Source: Hyalangium ruber
GTDB lineage: Bacteria > Myxococcota > Myxococcia > Myxococcales > Myxococcaceae
DNA: 64,000 nucleotides
Direction of reading: 5' to 3'
Assembly: GCF_034259325.1 (NCBI RefSeq)
Contig: NZ_JAXIVS010000020.1
Span: 62,001-126,000 of the forward strand
The notes below the pieces were generated by a model. The model ran no database searches. It was not told the DNA's origin and saw only the letters and a list, made by a program, of their open reading frames with translations. This document shows positions 1 to 8,739 of this stretch, piece after piece. Position numbers and translations under genes: made by a program. Numbering within the stretch: position 1 is the first letter of the stretch; every line of letters starts with the position of its first letter.

Positions 1-100
1 ACTCCCGGTAGAGCCCCTCGCCCGCTCTTCGTTGCACCTCCAAGTAATAGACGGAGCCCAAGGTGACCCGGAGGGCCTGGGTGCTGCACAATCCCCCGTG

Positions 101-883
101 ATGAACCTCGAGCAGCTGATGCACGACTTCGTCCAGCGCAGCTCCCTGCTCGCGCTGGGGGCCATTACCGCTGGGGGCTTTGCCCTCATCTACTTCGGCC
201 TGGGTGGCCTGGGCACCCTGCTCACCCGTCGCGTCTTCCCTCGGCTCGGCATCGGCCGCGTCATCGATGCGCACCCCCTGCGCCCTGGCCAGGTGCGCGA
301 GGAGATCGGCTGGTCGCTCGTCTCCATCGCCCTCTTCGGCGGCTATGGCGCCCTCACCGTCTGGCTCGACTCCCTCGGCATCACCCGCATCCGCTGGGAG
401 CTCACCGCCTCCGGCCTGCTCGTGGACCTCGTCGTCCTCACCGCCTGGAACGAAGCCCACTTCTACCTCTGCCACCGGGTGCTCCACACGCGCTGGCTCT
501 TCCGCCACGTCCACGCCATCCACCACCGCTCCCGCGTGCCCACCCCTTTCTCCACCTACAGCTTCCACCCCGTGGAGGCCACGCTGCTCGGCAGCGTCAT
601 GGTCCTGCTCCAGCTCTTCTACGACGTCAGCATCTGGGCCGCCCTCACCTACCCCCTGGTGAGCCTCACCATGAACACCTTGGGCCACCTCAACTACTCG
701 CTCCTGCCCGGCCACTGGTGGACCAAACCGCTGCGCGCCAGCGAGCACCACGGCCTCCACCACCGCAAGGTGAACGGCAACTTCGGCTTCCAGATGCCCG
801 TGTTGGATCTCGCCCTCGGCACCGAGCTGTCTGACGCGCCGCATCAGGCCCAGGTCCGTCTTGCATCTGACCGGGCTCCGTAG
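101..883 (+). CDS. Sterol desaturase / fatty acid hydroxylase family membrane protein
   Basis: Likely integral-membrane di-iron oxygenase that hydroxylates or desaturates a lipid or sterol-like substrate; the substrate cannot be told from sequence. About 260 residues with hydrophobic segments in the first 130. The clustered histidines of the family are present in order: HFYLCHR, HAIHHRS and, near the C-terminus, EHHGLHHR. I chose the ATG at 101 rather than the TTG at 32 because the intervening residues are not hydrophobic and resemble no family N-terminus. It ends 13 nt before the M20 peptidase on the same strand, so the two may be co-transcribed. The family call is solid, the reaction is not. 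Confidence 0.85.
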   Translation: MNLEQLMHDFVQRSSLLALGAITAGGFALIYFGLGGLGTLLTRRVFPRLGIGRVIDAHPLRPGQVREEIGWSLVSIALFGGYGALTVWLDSLGITRIRWELTASGLLVDLVVLTAWNEAHFYLCHRVLHTRWLFRHVHAIHHRSRVPTPFSTYSFHPVEATLLGSVMVLLQLFYDVSIWAALTYPLVSLTMNTLGHLNYSLLPGHWWTKPLRASEHHGLHHRKVNGNFGFQMPVLDLALGTELSDAPHQAQVRLASDRAP

Positions 884-896
884 TGGATAAGGGGGC

Positions 897-2324
897 ATGA
901 ACAACACCACCGCCCTCGCCTCCTCCGACTCCATCTGGGAGAAGGAGATCGTCCCCCAGCTCGAGCGCTACATCCGCATCCCCAACAAGTCCCCCGCCTT
1001 CGAGCCGGACTGGGCCAAGCAGGGACACATGGAGCAGGCGGTGAAGCTCATCGCCGACTGGGCCCAGGGCCAGGCCGCCCACATCCCCGGCCTCAAGGTC
1101 GAGGTGGTGCGGCTCCAGAACGAGAAGGGCGAGCCGCGCACCCCCGTCATCTACATGGAGATTCCCGGCGAGGGGAAGGACACCGTCCTCCTCTACGGCC
1201 ACCTGGACAAGCAGCCCGAGATGGTCGGCTGGCGCCAGGGCCTCAACCCCTGGGAGCCCGTGCGCGAGGGCGACAAGCTCTTCGGCCGCGGCGGCGCCGA
1301 TGACGGCTACTCCTCCTTCGCCTCGCTGGCGGCCATCCGTCTGCTCAAGGAGCAGAAGCTGCCCCACTCCCGCTGCGTCGTCCTCATCGAGGCCTGCGAG
1401 GAGAGCGGCTCCTATGACTTGCCCGCCTACATCGAGGCCCTGGCCCCCCGCATCGGCCAGCCCTCCCTCGTGGTGTGCCTGGACTCGGGCTGTGCCAACT
1501 ACGAGCAGCTGTGGATGACCACCAGCCTGCGCGGCCTCGTCTCCGGCAACCTCCGCGTGGACATCCTCACCGAGGGCGTACACTCGGGCGACGCCAGCGG
1601 CCTGGTCCCCTCCTCCTTCCGCATCCTCCGCCAGCTGCTGGACCGCGTGGATGACGTGGCCACCGGCCGCGTACGCGTCGAGGCCCTGCACGTCCAGATT
1701 CCCCAGGCCCGCCTGGAGCAGGCCAAGGCGGTGGCGCAGGTGCTGGGCACGGAGGTGTACGACCGCTTCCCGTGGACCGAGGGCTCGCGGCCGGTGTCGA
1801 GCGATGGCACCGAGCTGATCCTCAACCGCACCTGGCGCCCGGCCCTCTCCATCACCGGCGCCGAGGGCATGCCGGCCCTGGGCAGCGCGGGCAACGTGCT
1901 GCGGCCCTACACCTCGCTGAAGCTCAGCATGCGCATTCCTCCGCGCGTGGACCCCGTCGCCGCCAGCAAGGCGCTCAAGGAGACGCTGGAGAGCAACCCG
2001 CCCTACGGCGCCAAGGTCACCTTCGATGGCGAGAAGGCCAGCGCTGGCTGGGACGCCCCGGCCCTGGCGCCGTGGCTGGAGAAGGCCACCGCCGACGCCA
2101 GCCAGGCCTTCTTCGGCAAGCCCTTCATGGCCATGGGCGAGGGCGGCACCATCCCCTTCATGGAGATGCTGGGCAAGCGCTTCCCCGAGGCCCAGTTCCT
2201 CATCACCGGAGTGCTCGGGCCGGGCTCCAACGCGCACGGCCCCAACGAGTTCCTGCACATCCCCACTGGCAAGAAGCTCACCGCCAGCGTGGCCAGCGTC
2301 ATCTCCGCGCACTTCAAGCGCTAG
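897..2324 (+). CDS. M20 family zinc metallopeptidase (dipeptidase-like)
   Basis: Predicted cytoplasmic zinc exopeptidase or amidohydrolase of the M20 family, 475 residues, with no signal peptide. Motifs in order: LYGHLDKQPE near residue 100 (metal-binding His and catalytic Asp), GRGGADDGYSS near 130 (bridging Asp), and EACEESGS near 165 (catalytic Glu pair). A dimerisation/lid region follows, then a C-terminal metal-ligand segment around NAHGPNE. Length and motif order fit the dipeptidase/carnosinase-like branch, which usually cleaves dipeptides or acylated amino acids. It faces the convergent membrane-protein gene with only 7 nt between the stops. Confidence 0.9.
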   Translation: MNNTTALASSDSIWEKEIVPQLERYIRIPNKSPAFEPDWAKQGHMEQAVKLIADWAQGQAAHIPGLKVEVVRLQNEKGEPRTPVIYMEIPGEGKDTVLLYGHLDKQPEMVGWRQGLNPWEPVREGDKLFGRGGADDGYSSFASLAAIRLLKEQKLPHSRCVVLIEACEESGSYDLPAYIEALAPRIGQPSLVVCLDSGCANYEQLWMTTSLRGLVSGNLRVDILTEGVHSGDASGLVPSSFRILRQLLDRVDDVATGRVRVEALHVQIPQARLEQAKAVAQVLGTEVYDRFPWTEGSRPVSSDGTELILNRTWRPALSITGAEGMPALGSAGNVLRPYTSLKLSMRIPPRVDPVAASKALKETLESNPPYGAKVTFDGEKASAGWDAPALAPWLEKATADASQAFFGKPFMAMGEGGTIPFMEMLGKRFPEAQFLITGVLGPGSNAHGPNEFLHIPTGKKLTASVASVISAHFKR

Positions 2325-2331
2325 CGGACGG

Positions 2332-3366
2332 CTACTTCGGGGCCGGCTTCTGCCGGTCCTCCGAACCCTCCTCGGGGCTCTTCTCGTGCGGCTTCACCGT
2401 CGAGCGGATGACCATGAACTTGTTCAACAGGTCGAACCAGAACGGGGCCCCGAGCATGATGGCGAAGGCGGTACACAGCCAGCCGAAGATCGGCTGGAAC
2501 ACGTACGCCCAGAGCCAACCCGCGGAGAAGCGCTCGAGCTTCTTGCCCTCGAGCACCTCGCGCTGAGGCCCGGGCCAACCCGCCTCCCAGCCAATCGGCA
2601 GCCCGAGGTTCTGCAGCTCCGTGTACCGCTCGCGCATCGGGAGCTTGGGCTGCGACTCGCCCCGGGCCCGCGCCTCGGCCTCGGCGACGACCGCCTTGCG
2701 GATGGCGTCGTCCTTGGACAGGTAGTCGATCAGGGTCAGCGAGTTCACGTTCAGCGCGATGGTGATGCCCAGGCCCAGGATGAACAGGATGGCCTGCGTC
2801 CGGCGCTTGTACCAACCGGAGACCCGGTCCATCGAGCTGTTGAACCAGCCCTCGATGTTCTTCTGCGCCTGCGCCAGGCTGCCATTGGCCGTGTCGATCG
2901 CGATCAGCAGCGCCCGCTGCACGGCCGCGTTCTTGATTTCACCGACCGACGTGCGCAGCCGCTCCAATGAAATCGTCGGCGCGCTCGCGTCGGCATGGGC
3001 GACGTTGGCCATGTCGCTGCCGCGGGCGACGATGTCCATCAGCGCCAACGCGAAGTTGCTGGCGGGAATGTAGGACGGGAGCTGGGAGCGACCGGGCATC
3101 CGCTGCCGCTTCGGGTCGATCTGCTTCTCGTCGTAGCCCCCCTGGTAGAGGCTGAAGATCAGCGGGTGCTTGTAGAGCGACTGTGCCAGCCCTTCTCCCT
3201 TGAGATCGTGGAGCAGCTCCCGGATTCCCAGCTCCAGGTGGATGGCGCGGCTCTTCATCCACCCCTCCAGGGCTTCTCGGACCGCCGAGCAGATGAGGCT
3301 CAGCAGCAGGTACACCAGGATGAGACCAATCGCGACGTCGAGGATCTCCGAACCGAACATCGACAT
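2332..3366 (-). CDS. Conserved membrane protein of unknown function
   Basis: 344-residue protein with a hydrophobic N-terminal segment (IGLILVYLLLSLICSAV, about residues 13-29) followed by an amphipathic stretch. A second hydrophobic segment lies near residue 190 and one or two more lie between 285 and 320; the tail is charged and rich in Pro, Glu and Lys. The middle is soluble and helix-rich. I recall similar start sequences in uncharacterised proteins from several phyla but no named function. The start is the first of two close ATGs (3366 and 3360). Probably four membrane segments in the inner membrane. Confidence 0.75.
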   Translation of the reverse strand: MSMFGSEILDVAIGLILVYLLLSLICSAVREALEGWMKSRAIHLELGIRELLHDLKGEGLAQSLYKHPLIFSLYQGGYDEKQIDPKRQRMPGRSQLPSYIPASNFALALMDIVARGSDMANVAHADASAPTISLERLRTSVGEIKNAAVQRALLIAIDTANGSLAQAQKNIEGWFNSSMDRVSGWYKRRTQAILFILGLGITIALNVNSLTLIDYLSKDDAIRKAVVAEAEARARGESQPKLPMRERYTELQNLGLPIGWEAGWPGPQREVLEGKKLERFSAGWLWAYVFQPIFGWLCTAFAIMLGAPFWFDLLNKFMVIRSTVKPHEKSPEEGSEDRQKPAPK

Positions 3367-3408
3367 GCCCCCCGCATGAATGGACTGCCTGGATTGTAGC
3401 CGGCTGGG

Positions 3409-5442
3409 TCAGCCGGCGCGACGCGGGCGAGCCAGCGCCAACAGCAGCAGCAGCGCGGCCCATGCAACCGCCCCGCTCTCGTGGGCCCCACAGCCACAGC
3501 CGGACGAGCCCCCCTCTCCGTCTCCATCCTCGAGGAGATCCACCGCCACGTTGAACTGGCACTCCACCTTGTTACCCGAGTTGTCCGAGGCGGTGAGGAC
3601 CACGCGCGTGCTCTCTCCCGGAGGCAATACGGTCCCCGCGGGCGGCTCGAACACGAGCTGCACCGGCGAGGCCTTGTCCGCCACCTTCACCTCGGGGTAG
3701 CGGATCTCCGCGCCCTCGGGGCCGGTGGGCTCGAGGAACATCGACCGGGGACAGGTGATGGCCGGAGGCTCCGTGTCCTGCACCGACACCGGGATGGTGC
3801 AGGTGGCGTTATTGCCCGCCTCGTCCCGCGCCGTCACCGTCACCGGGGTGACTCCCACCGGGAAGGCGCTGCCGGAGGGGTGGCTGTACTCGACGACCGG
3901 GTTCTCCGTGAGGTCATCCGTGACGAACACGGAGTAGTTCACCGTGGCGCCCTCCAGGCTGGTGGCCTCGAAGGAGAAGCCCGGCGGGCAGGTCAGCCTC
4001 GGCGGAGAGCGATCGCAGATGTCGAAGGCCCACAGCTCATCGCCCAACGTCGGCTCGGTCGCGACGAAGAAGAACTTCGAGCCGGCCAGCGTCAGGCCGC
4101 GCGGGTTGGAGCCCGCGTCCCCTGGATAGAGGTCCATGATCTGGACGGTGCCCTCGGGGGTCCCATCGCTCTTCCAGAGCTCTGTTCCATGCACCCCGTC
4201 GCTGGTGGCGAAGTAGAGCGTTCCGCCCACCCCCACCATCTCTTGGAGGTCCGCCTCCTCCACCTGGGGCAGCACGTCCATGAGCGGGTAGGTCCCCGCA
4301 TCCGTCCCGTCGCTCCGCCAGAGCACCTCGCGGTCCTCCTCGGCGAGTCGGAAGAACACCTGGCCGCTGGCACCCGTGAGCTGGCGGGGCCGGGGCCCGA
4401 GGATGCCTTGCGTGAGATCCTTCACCAGCACGGTCCCGTCGGTGGTCCCGTCGCTCACCCACAAGTTGGGGCCGGTGACGCCATCATCCGCGCTGAAATA
4501 CATCCGGTTGCGCGTGACGACCAGGTCGCTCGGCACCGAGTCGGCCAAGCCTCTCCAGATATCCTTGATCCGGAAGGTGCCCGCCGCGGTCCCATCGCTG
4601 GTCCAGAACTCACGCCCCTGGGGCCCATCATCCGCGTTGAAGTAGGCCTTGCCGTTCATGGTGACGAACCAGTCGGGGCCAGAGCTCTCCCGGAACCGGA
4701 GATCCTTCAGCAGCACCGTGGTCTCCGGAGTGCCCCCGCTCTTCCACAGCTCCAGGCCATTGATGGCGTCGTCGCCCGCGAAGAGCAGCGTGTCTCCCAC
4801 CCCGGTCATGATGGGCCCCACGTTGTTCCGAGGAAGGATGATGTCCTTTACCCGCACCGTGCCCCCATCCCTCCCGTTGGTCCTCCACAGCACCGAGTCG
4901 TCCGTGCTGAAGAAAAGCTGCTCGCCCGCAGCCGTCAGGTTGGAGATCACCCCCGGGTTGGCGGGACCCGGCTCGAGATCCTCCACCAACCGCGTCCCCG
5001 CGTCCGTCCCGTCGCTCTTCCACAGCTCTCTGCCGTGGGTGCCATCAAGCGCGGTGAAGTACACCCCGTCGCGGGCCGCCGTCAGGCGCTCGATCGCCGA
5101 GCCCTGAGGGCCCGGCCGGACGTCCATCACCGGGTAGGTGCCTTGTGCCGTGCCGTCACTGCGCCAGAGCTCCTGGCCGGTGGTGCCGTCATTGGCCGCG
5201 AAGTAGAGCACCCCATTGGCCGCGACCCGGGCAGGGACTCCCGCATCCGGGAAAGCACCTACGGGCCCGGGGCGGATGTCGCTGACCCGCTCCGGCGGCG
5301 AGCACTGGTTGTCGAGGGTGCCACGCTGACGCGCCAGGCCTGCCCCGCCGTCATCCTCCGAGAGGGGCCCACAGCCCACGGCGACGCCGTACAGGCCACA
5401 GAGCAGCAGCAGGACCGACCGCCAGATCAGCGTGACTCTCAT
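3409..5442 (-). CDS. ELWxxDGT-repeat lipoprotein with HYR domains and MYXO-CTERM tail
   Basis: 677-residue predicted surface protein. The N-terminus is a lipoprotein signal peptide ending in the lipobox-like AVGC (Cys about residue 24). Residues about 50-470 hold around eight repeats with the signature ELWxSDGTxxGT, each about 45-50 residues, as in beta-propeller-like ELWxxDGT proteins. Two HYR (immunoglobulin-like) modules follow at about 480-560 and 565-645, marked by PPxxTCP openings and TARDEAGN-type closings. The C-terminus has SSGCGCG, a hydrophobic helix and a basic PRRAG end, which is the MYXO-CTERM sorting signal. Likely exposed on the outer surface as an adhesion or structural protein; ligand unknown. 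Confidence 0.88.
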   Translation of the reverse strand: MRVTLIWRSVLLLLCGLYGVAVGCGPLSEDDGGAGLARQRGTLDNQCSPPERVSDIRPGPVGAFPDAGVPARVAANGVLYFAANDGTTGQELWRSDGTAQGTYPVMDVRPGPQGSAIERLTAARDGVYFTALDGTHGRELWKSDGTDAGTRLVEDLEPGPANPGVISNLTAAGEQLFFSTDDSVLWRTNGRDGGTVRVKDIILPRNNVGPIMTGVGDTLLFAGDDAINGLELWKSGGTPETTVLLKDLRFRESSGPDWFVTMNGKAYFNADDGPQGREFWTSDGTAAGTFRIKDIWRGLADSVPSDLVVTRNRMYFSADDGVTGPNLWVSDGTTDGTVLVKDLTQGILGPRPRQLTGASGQVFFRLAEEDREVLWRSDGTDAGTYPLMDVLPQVEEADLQEMVGVGGTLYFATSDGVHGTELWKSDGTPEGTVQIMDLYPGDAGSNPRGLTLAGSKFFFVATEPTLGDELWAFDICDRSPPRLTCPPGFSFEATSLEGATVNYSVFVTDDLTENPVVEYSHPSGSAFPVGVTPVTVTARDEAGNNATCTIPVSVQDTEPPAITCPRSMFLEPTGPEGAEIRYPEVKVADKASPVQLVFEPPAGTVLPPGESTRVVLTASDNSGNKVECQFNVAVDLLEDGDGEGGSSGCGCGAHESGAVAWAALLLLLALARPRRAG

Positions 5443-5505
5443 CCGTGAACGCCCCTGGAGAGGGTGGCGAACTCCGGAGCGAGAGCATAGCCGGCCCGGA
5501 GGCCC

Positions 5506-7872
5506 CTACGCCGCCTCCTCCTCGTACGCGGAGGGCTTGAAGTACAGCTCGAACAGCCCGCCCAGGAAGAAGCGTCCAAAGCGACCCACCGCCTCGAGCT
5601 GCTCCTGCACGTTGGCCGCGTGCGTTACCCGGAAGGTGGACACCTGCCGGGCGAAGTCCTCCACGGAGATGCGCAGCACGCCCTTGTAGGCCAGCGCCCC
5701 CTCGGGGCCCTCGCCCCGCCGCACCGTGACGAAGAGCGTGGTGGTGTCCTCCCAGAAGTCGATGCCGGGGTCGTCGGTCAGCTTCTTGAACCCCTCCAGG
5801 AAGAAGCGCTCGCCCGTGTCCGACAGCAGGTGCATCTTGTAGCGCAGCTGCTTGTAGTCGGGCCGCTCCGGGTCCGGCACCAGCACGTGCAACACCCCGC
5901 GCGTAATCGTCAGCGGGTTGGCGGACAGGGCGGGCGCCTGCACACACCCGGTGAGCCCCATGGGGTGCGTGGGGTCGACGAGCATCGCCCGGAGGTCCTC
6001 CACCATGACGGTGACGATGAAGCGCAGCGAAGAGGCCCCGGGCAGATCCGGGTGGGCGGCCTGCCCGTAGTCAAGGTGTACCGAGGGAGAGATGGTGCCC
6101 TTCAGCGTCTCGGTGAAGCGCAGGCCCAGGCGCGGCGCGGGCGCCGGCAGCACCTCGGGCAGCGGCGTGTAGTCGATGCGCCAGCCGTGCCGTCGCGCGA
6201 ACAGCGCCGCGAAGCGCTCGGAGACCGCGGAGATGGTGAGCAGCGGGTTGATGCCCAGCGAGCGCGGAATCACGGAGCCGTCGCACACGTACAGGCCCTC
6301 GTGGACCGCCGTGCCCTCCTCGCCCGAGAAGACCCGACCCTCGTGGTCCACCACGCCCTGCGTGGCGTCCTCTCCCATGACACAGCCGCCGAGCGGGTGG
6401 GTGACGAGGATGGCGTTGTCCAGCAGCCGCGCACCCACCGGGTTGCGCACGAAGGTGCCCCCGAGCGCCTCGGTCGCCTTGCGCAGCTTGCTCTCCGCGC
6501 GCAGGAAGCTCTCCTGGCGGCCCACGCCGGGCCACACCGCGCGCAGGGAGTCTCCGTCCAGCTTCAGCTCTCCGTCGCCCTCGTCGTGCGTCATGGCGAA
6601 CAGCGTCTGCGTGTTGTGGACGGCGCCGTGGTAGGGCCCGCGCACCAGGCTCTCCGCCACGCGGGCCTGCTCGGTCACCCCGTCCACGAAGCCCTCGTCC
6701 GTGTCCTCGCCGATCAGCGGCGCCACCGCCGCGAACAGCGCGGGCAGGTAGCCCGCCAGCGCGGCCGGCACCGCGCCCTCTTCAATCACCATGCCCTCGT
6801 CGAGGTACGGCGCGTCGCGCTTGTCGATGATGCCGGTGATGCTCGGGCCCACCGGCTCGTGGTTCTTCTCCCGGTGCTCCCCGTACCCCACCGCGTTCAC
6901 CGGCACGTCCAGGTTGTACCCGAACGACATCACGTCCCCGTTGCCGGAGAAGTGCCGGCCCAGCTCCGGCGACAGCGACAGCCCCGCCGCCCGCGAGCGC
7001 AGGAGGAGCTCCGTGGAGCCCAGCGTCCCCGCCGCGAGGACCACGTGGTCGGCGGTGAGGAACTGCAGCGGCGCGTCGAACAGCTCCCGCCCCACGCCCA
7101 CCAGCCGGTAGTACACGCGCCAGTTGTTCGCGCCGCGCTCCACGTGGTGTACGGCCACATGGGTGAACAACTCCGCGCCGTGCAGCTGCGCGTCCGGCAG
7201 GTAGTTCATCTGCACGGTGTTCTTCGCGCCCTCGTTGCAGCCGGTGGCGCAGTCGCCGCACAGCGTACAGGCCCGCTGCCGCAGGCCCGCGGCGTTGAGC
7301 CCCTCCTGGAAGGAGATGGCCAGGGGCGGGCGGTAGAAGCGGCCGCCCGTGAGCGTCGCCGAGCGCTCCAGCGCGTCCATCTTGCGCAGCCTCGGGTGCC
7401 GCTGCGGGTAGGGCTGCGGCGACAGCATCCGCTGGGCGTGGGAGAAGCCGTCCTCGAGCAGGCCGTCGAGGTCCTCGCGGAAACCCCTGGGCCAGCTCTC
7501 GTCATCGAGGACGCGGCGCTCCGGAGGCAGCACCACGCTGGCGTTGATCAGCGAGGTGCCTCCCAGCCCACAGCCGGTGACGACAGCCAGATCCCCCAGC
7601 ATGTGGAGCGAGAGCAGCCCCGTGGGAGAGCCCACCCGGAGCTTGCCCAGCATCGAGCCCCCGGGCCCGGTCATCTGCGTGTCGCGCAGGAGCTGGGAGT
7701 TGTTCCGGGGGAACTCTCCCGGCATCCGCTCCTTGCCGCGCTCCAGCACACAGACCTTCTGACCCGCACGGGCCAGCCGCGAGGCGGTGATGGCGCCTCC
7801 GTAGCCGGAGCCCACCACCACCACGGGCCAATGCCCACTCAACCTGTCCAGAGAAGAAGCCAGCCGTCGCAT
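5506..7872 (-). CDS. GMC oxidoreductase, cholesterol-oxidase-like, with C-terminal extension
   Basis: 788-residue FAD-dependent oxidoreductase. The dinucleotide-binding motif GSGYGG lies near residue 22 and the GMC core ends near residue 560 with the typical SVIPRSLGINPLLTIS block. A Cys-rich motif, CTLCGDCATGC (about residues 200-210), matches the CxxCxxCxxxC pattern I recall from ChoD-like family members and could bind a small iron-sulfur cluster. About 220 residues follow the GMC core and may form an appended lipid-binding domain. It lies 15 nt downstream of the histone/EF-hand gene on the same strand, so the pair is probably an operon. Substrate could be a sterol or another secondary alcohol. 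Confidence 0.85.
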   Translation of the reverse strand: MRRLASSLDRLSGHWPVVVVGSGYGGAITASRLARAGQKVCVLERGKERMPGEFPRNNSQLLRDTQMTGPGGSMLGKLRVGSPTGLLSLHMLGDLAVVTGCGLGGTSLINASVVLPPERRVLDDESWPRGFREDLDGLLEDGFSHAQRMLSPQPYPQRHPRLRKMDALERSATLTGGRFYRPPLAISFQEGLNAAGLRQRACTLCGDCATGCNEGAKNTVQMNYLPDAQLHGAELFTHVAVHHVERGANNWRVYYRLVGVGRELFDAPLQFLTADHVVLAAGTLGSTELLLRSRAAGLSLSPELGRHFSGNGDVMSFGYNLDVPVNAVGYGEHREKNHEPVGPSITGIIDKRDAPYLDEGMVIEEGAVPAALAGYLPALFAAVAPLIGEDTDEGFVDGVTEQARVAESLVRGPYHGAVHNTQTLFAMTHDEGDGELKLDGDSLRAVWPGVGRQESFLRAESKLRKATEALGGTFVRNPVGARLLDNAILVTHPLGGCVMGEDATQGVVDHEGRVFSGEEGTAVHEGLYVCDGSVIPRSLGINPLLTISAVSERFAALFARRHGWRIDYTPLPEVLPAPAPRLGLRFTETLKGTISPSVHLDYGQAAHPDLPGASSLRFIVTVMVEDLRAMLVDPTHPMGLTGCVQAPALSANPLTITRGVLHVLVPDPERPDYKQLRYKMHLLSDTGERFFLEGFKKLTDDPGIDFWEDTTTLFVTVRRGEGPEGALAYKGVLRISVEDFARQVSTFRVTHAANVQEQLEAVGRFGRFFLGGLFELYFKPSAYEEEAA

Positions 7873-7887
7873 TGTTCGCTGCCGCCT

Positions 7888-8511
7888 CTAGCGGCTCGTC
7901 CACCAGTTCTTGAACTGCTTCCAGGAGATCTTCCCGGTGCGCTCGGTGTCGATGATGTCGAGCGCGATCTGAAGCTCTTCGTCCGTCACGTTCTGCCCGA
8001 GCGCCTCCAGGAGCCGAGCGAACTCGGGCGCCTCGATGGAGCCCGTGCGGTTGCGGTCGTACTTCTGGAAGATGTCGAGCAGCTCGTTGCCGGAGCTGGT
8101 CAGATCATCCACAGCCGCATGCTCGGGTGCGAGCGCCTGGGTCCCGGCGGAGGTCGTCTCCACGACCAGGGGCCGATCGACCTCGGGGCTGAAGGAGGCG
8201 CCCGTCTCGCTCGAAGCCGGCGCGGCCTTGGGGCTGGCTTTCTTCTTCGCCTTGGGGCGGGAGGCGCTCTTGCGTGCCGGGGGGGCGGCCTTGCGAGCCG
8301 GCTTCCCGGCTGCCTTCCGGGCAGGCTTCGCGGCAGCCTTGCGCGCGGGCTTCGCGGCGGCCTTGCGCGCCGGCTTCCCCGCGGCCTTCTTGGCGGCCTT
8401 CCGGGGTGACTTCGCGGCGGGCTTCCGAGCCGCCTTCTTGGCGGTGGTGGTGCGCTTCGCAGGCTTCTTCTTCGCGGCAGCGGCCTTACGGGCCGGCTTC
8501 TTCTTGGCCAT
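7888..8511 (-). CDS. Histone H1-like Lys/Ala/Pro-rich tail fused to an EF-hand pair
   Basis: 207-residue protein in two parts. Residues 1-100 are Lys/Ala/Pro/Arg only, with four tandem KPARKAA-type units between 46 and 76, like histone H1 C-terminal tails; this should bind DNA non-specifically. After a short acidic linker, residues 145-205 form two EF-hands. Loop 1 has D152, N154, T156, G157, I159 and E163, close to a working calcium loop. Loop 2 has D188, E190, T192, G193, I195 and ends in Q199 instead of Glu, so it is probably degenerate. The ATG at 8511 is preceded by a GGGAGGGGAT ribosome site. A calcium-responsive nucleoid protein is an inference. Confidence 0.85.
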   Translation of the reverse strand: MAKKKPARKAAAAKKKPAKRTTTAKKAARKPAAKSPRKAAKKAAGKPARKAAAKPARKAAAKPARKAAGKPARKAAPPARKSASRPKAKKKASPKAAPASSETGASFSPEVDRPLVVETTSAGTQALAPEHAAVDDLTSSGNELLDIFQKYDRNRTGSIEAPEFARLLEALGQNVTDEELQIALDIIDTERTGKISWKQFKNWWTSR

Positions 8512-8539
8512 CGTGATCCCCTCCCAACGGTGTGGGGGC

Positions 8540-8569
8540 ATCGTATCTGTCCGGCGCCCAACACGTCAG
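8540..8569 (-). promoter_or_regulatory. Sigma-70-like promoter candidate for the histone/EF-hand gene
   Basis: On the minus strand CTGACG (8569-8564) and TACGAT (8545-8540) are separated by 18 nt and resemble -35 and -10 elements. The predicted start point near 8532 would leave a leader of about 20 nt containing the ribosome site. Weak evidence from two hexamers only. Confidence 0.35.
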
Positions 8570-8688
8570 GGAATTGGCGCTGGCGGCCGCTTCCGGTCCG
8601 TAAGCGAGCGCGTCCCGGGTTGACGCGGGCCCCTTCCCTTCCCCTCGGAAACCCTTGGGAAATGAGCCTTTGGCGCCCCGCGCGGAGG

Positions 8689-8704
8689 TGGCAACCCCCT
8701 TGCA
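8689..8704 (+). promoter_or_regulatory. Sigma-54-type promoter
   Basis: TGGCAACCCCCTTGCA has the invariant GG (8690-8691) and GC (8702-8703) exactly 10 nt apart, with the preferred TGGCA and TTGCA contexts. Transcription would begin near 8715, leaving a short leader with the GAAGGAG ribosome site (8725-8731) before the ATG at 8740. Confidence 0.6.
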
Positions 8705-8739
8705 CAAGGGTTGGGGCGAGGAACGAAGGAGCCCCGCCC

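Noticed and set aside
32-883. TTG start at 32 for the sterol-desaturase-like gene
   Set aside because: The extra 23 residues do not resemble a family N-terminus; the ATG at 101 begins just before the hydrophobic region.
3481-5448. Long open frame antisense to the ELWxxDGT lipoprotein
   Set aside because: Composition is Arg/His/Pro rich without motifs; the repeat protein on the other strand explains the sequence.
5620-8409. Long open frame antisense to the GMC enzyme and the histone/EF-hand gene
   Set aside because: No domains, biased to His, Arg, Gln and Ala; a by-product of codon use in the real genes.
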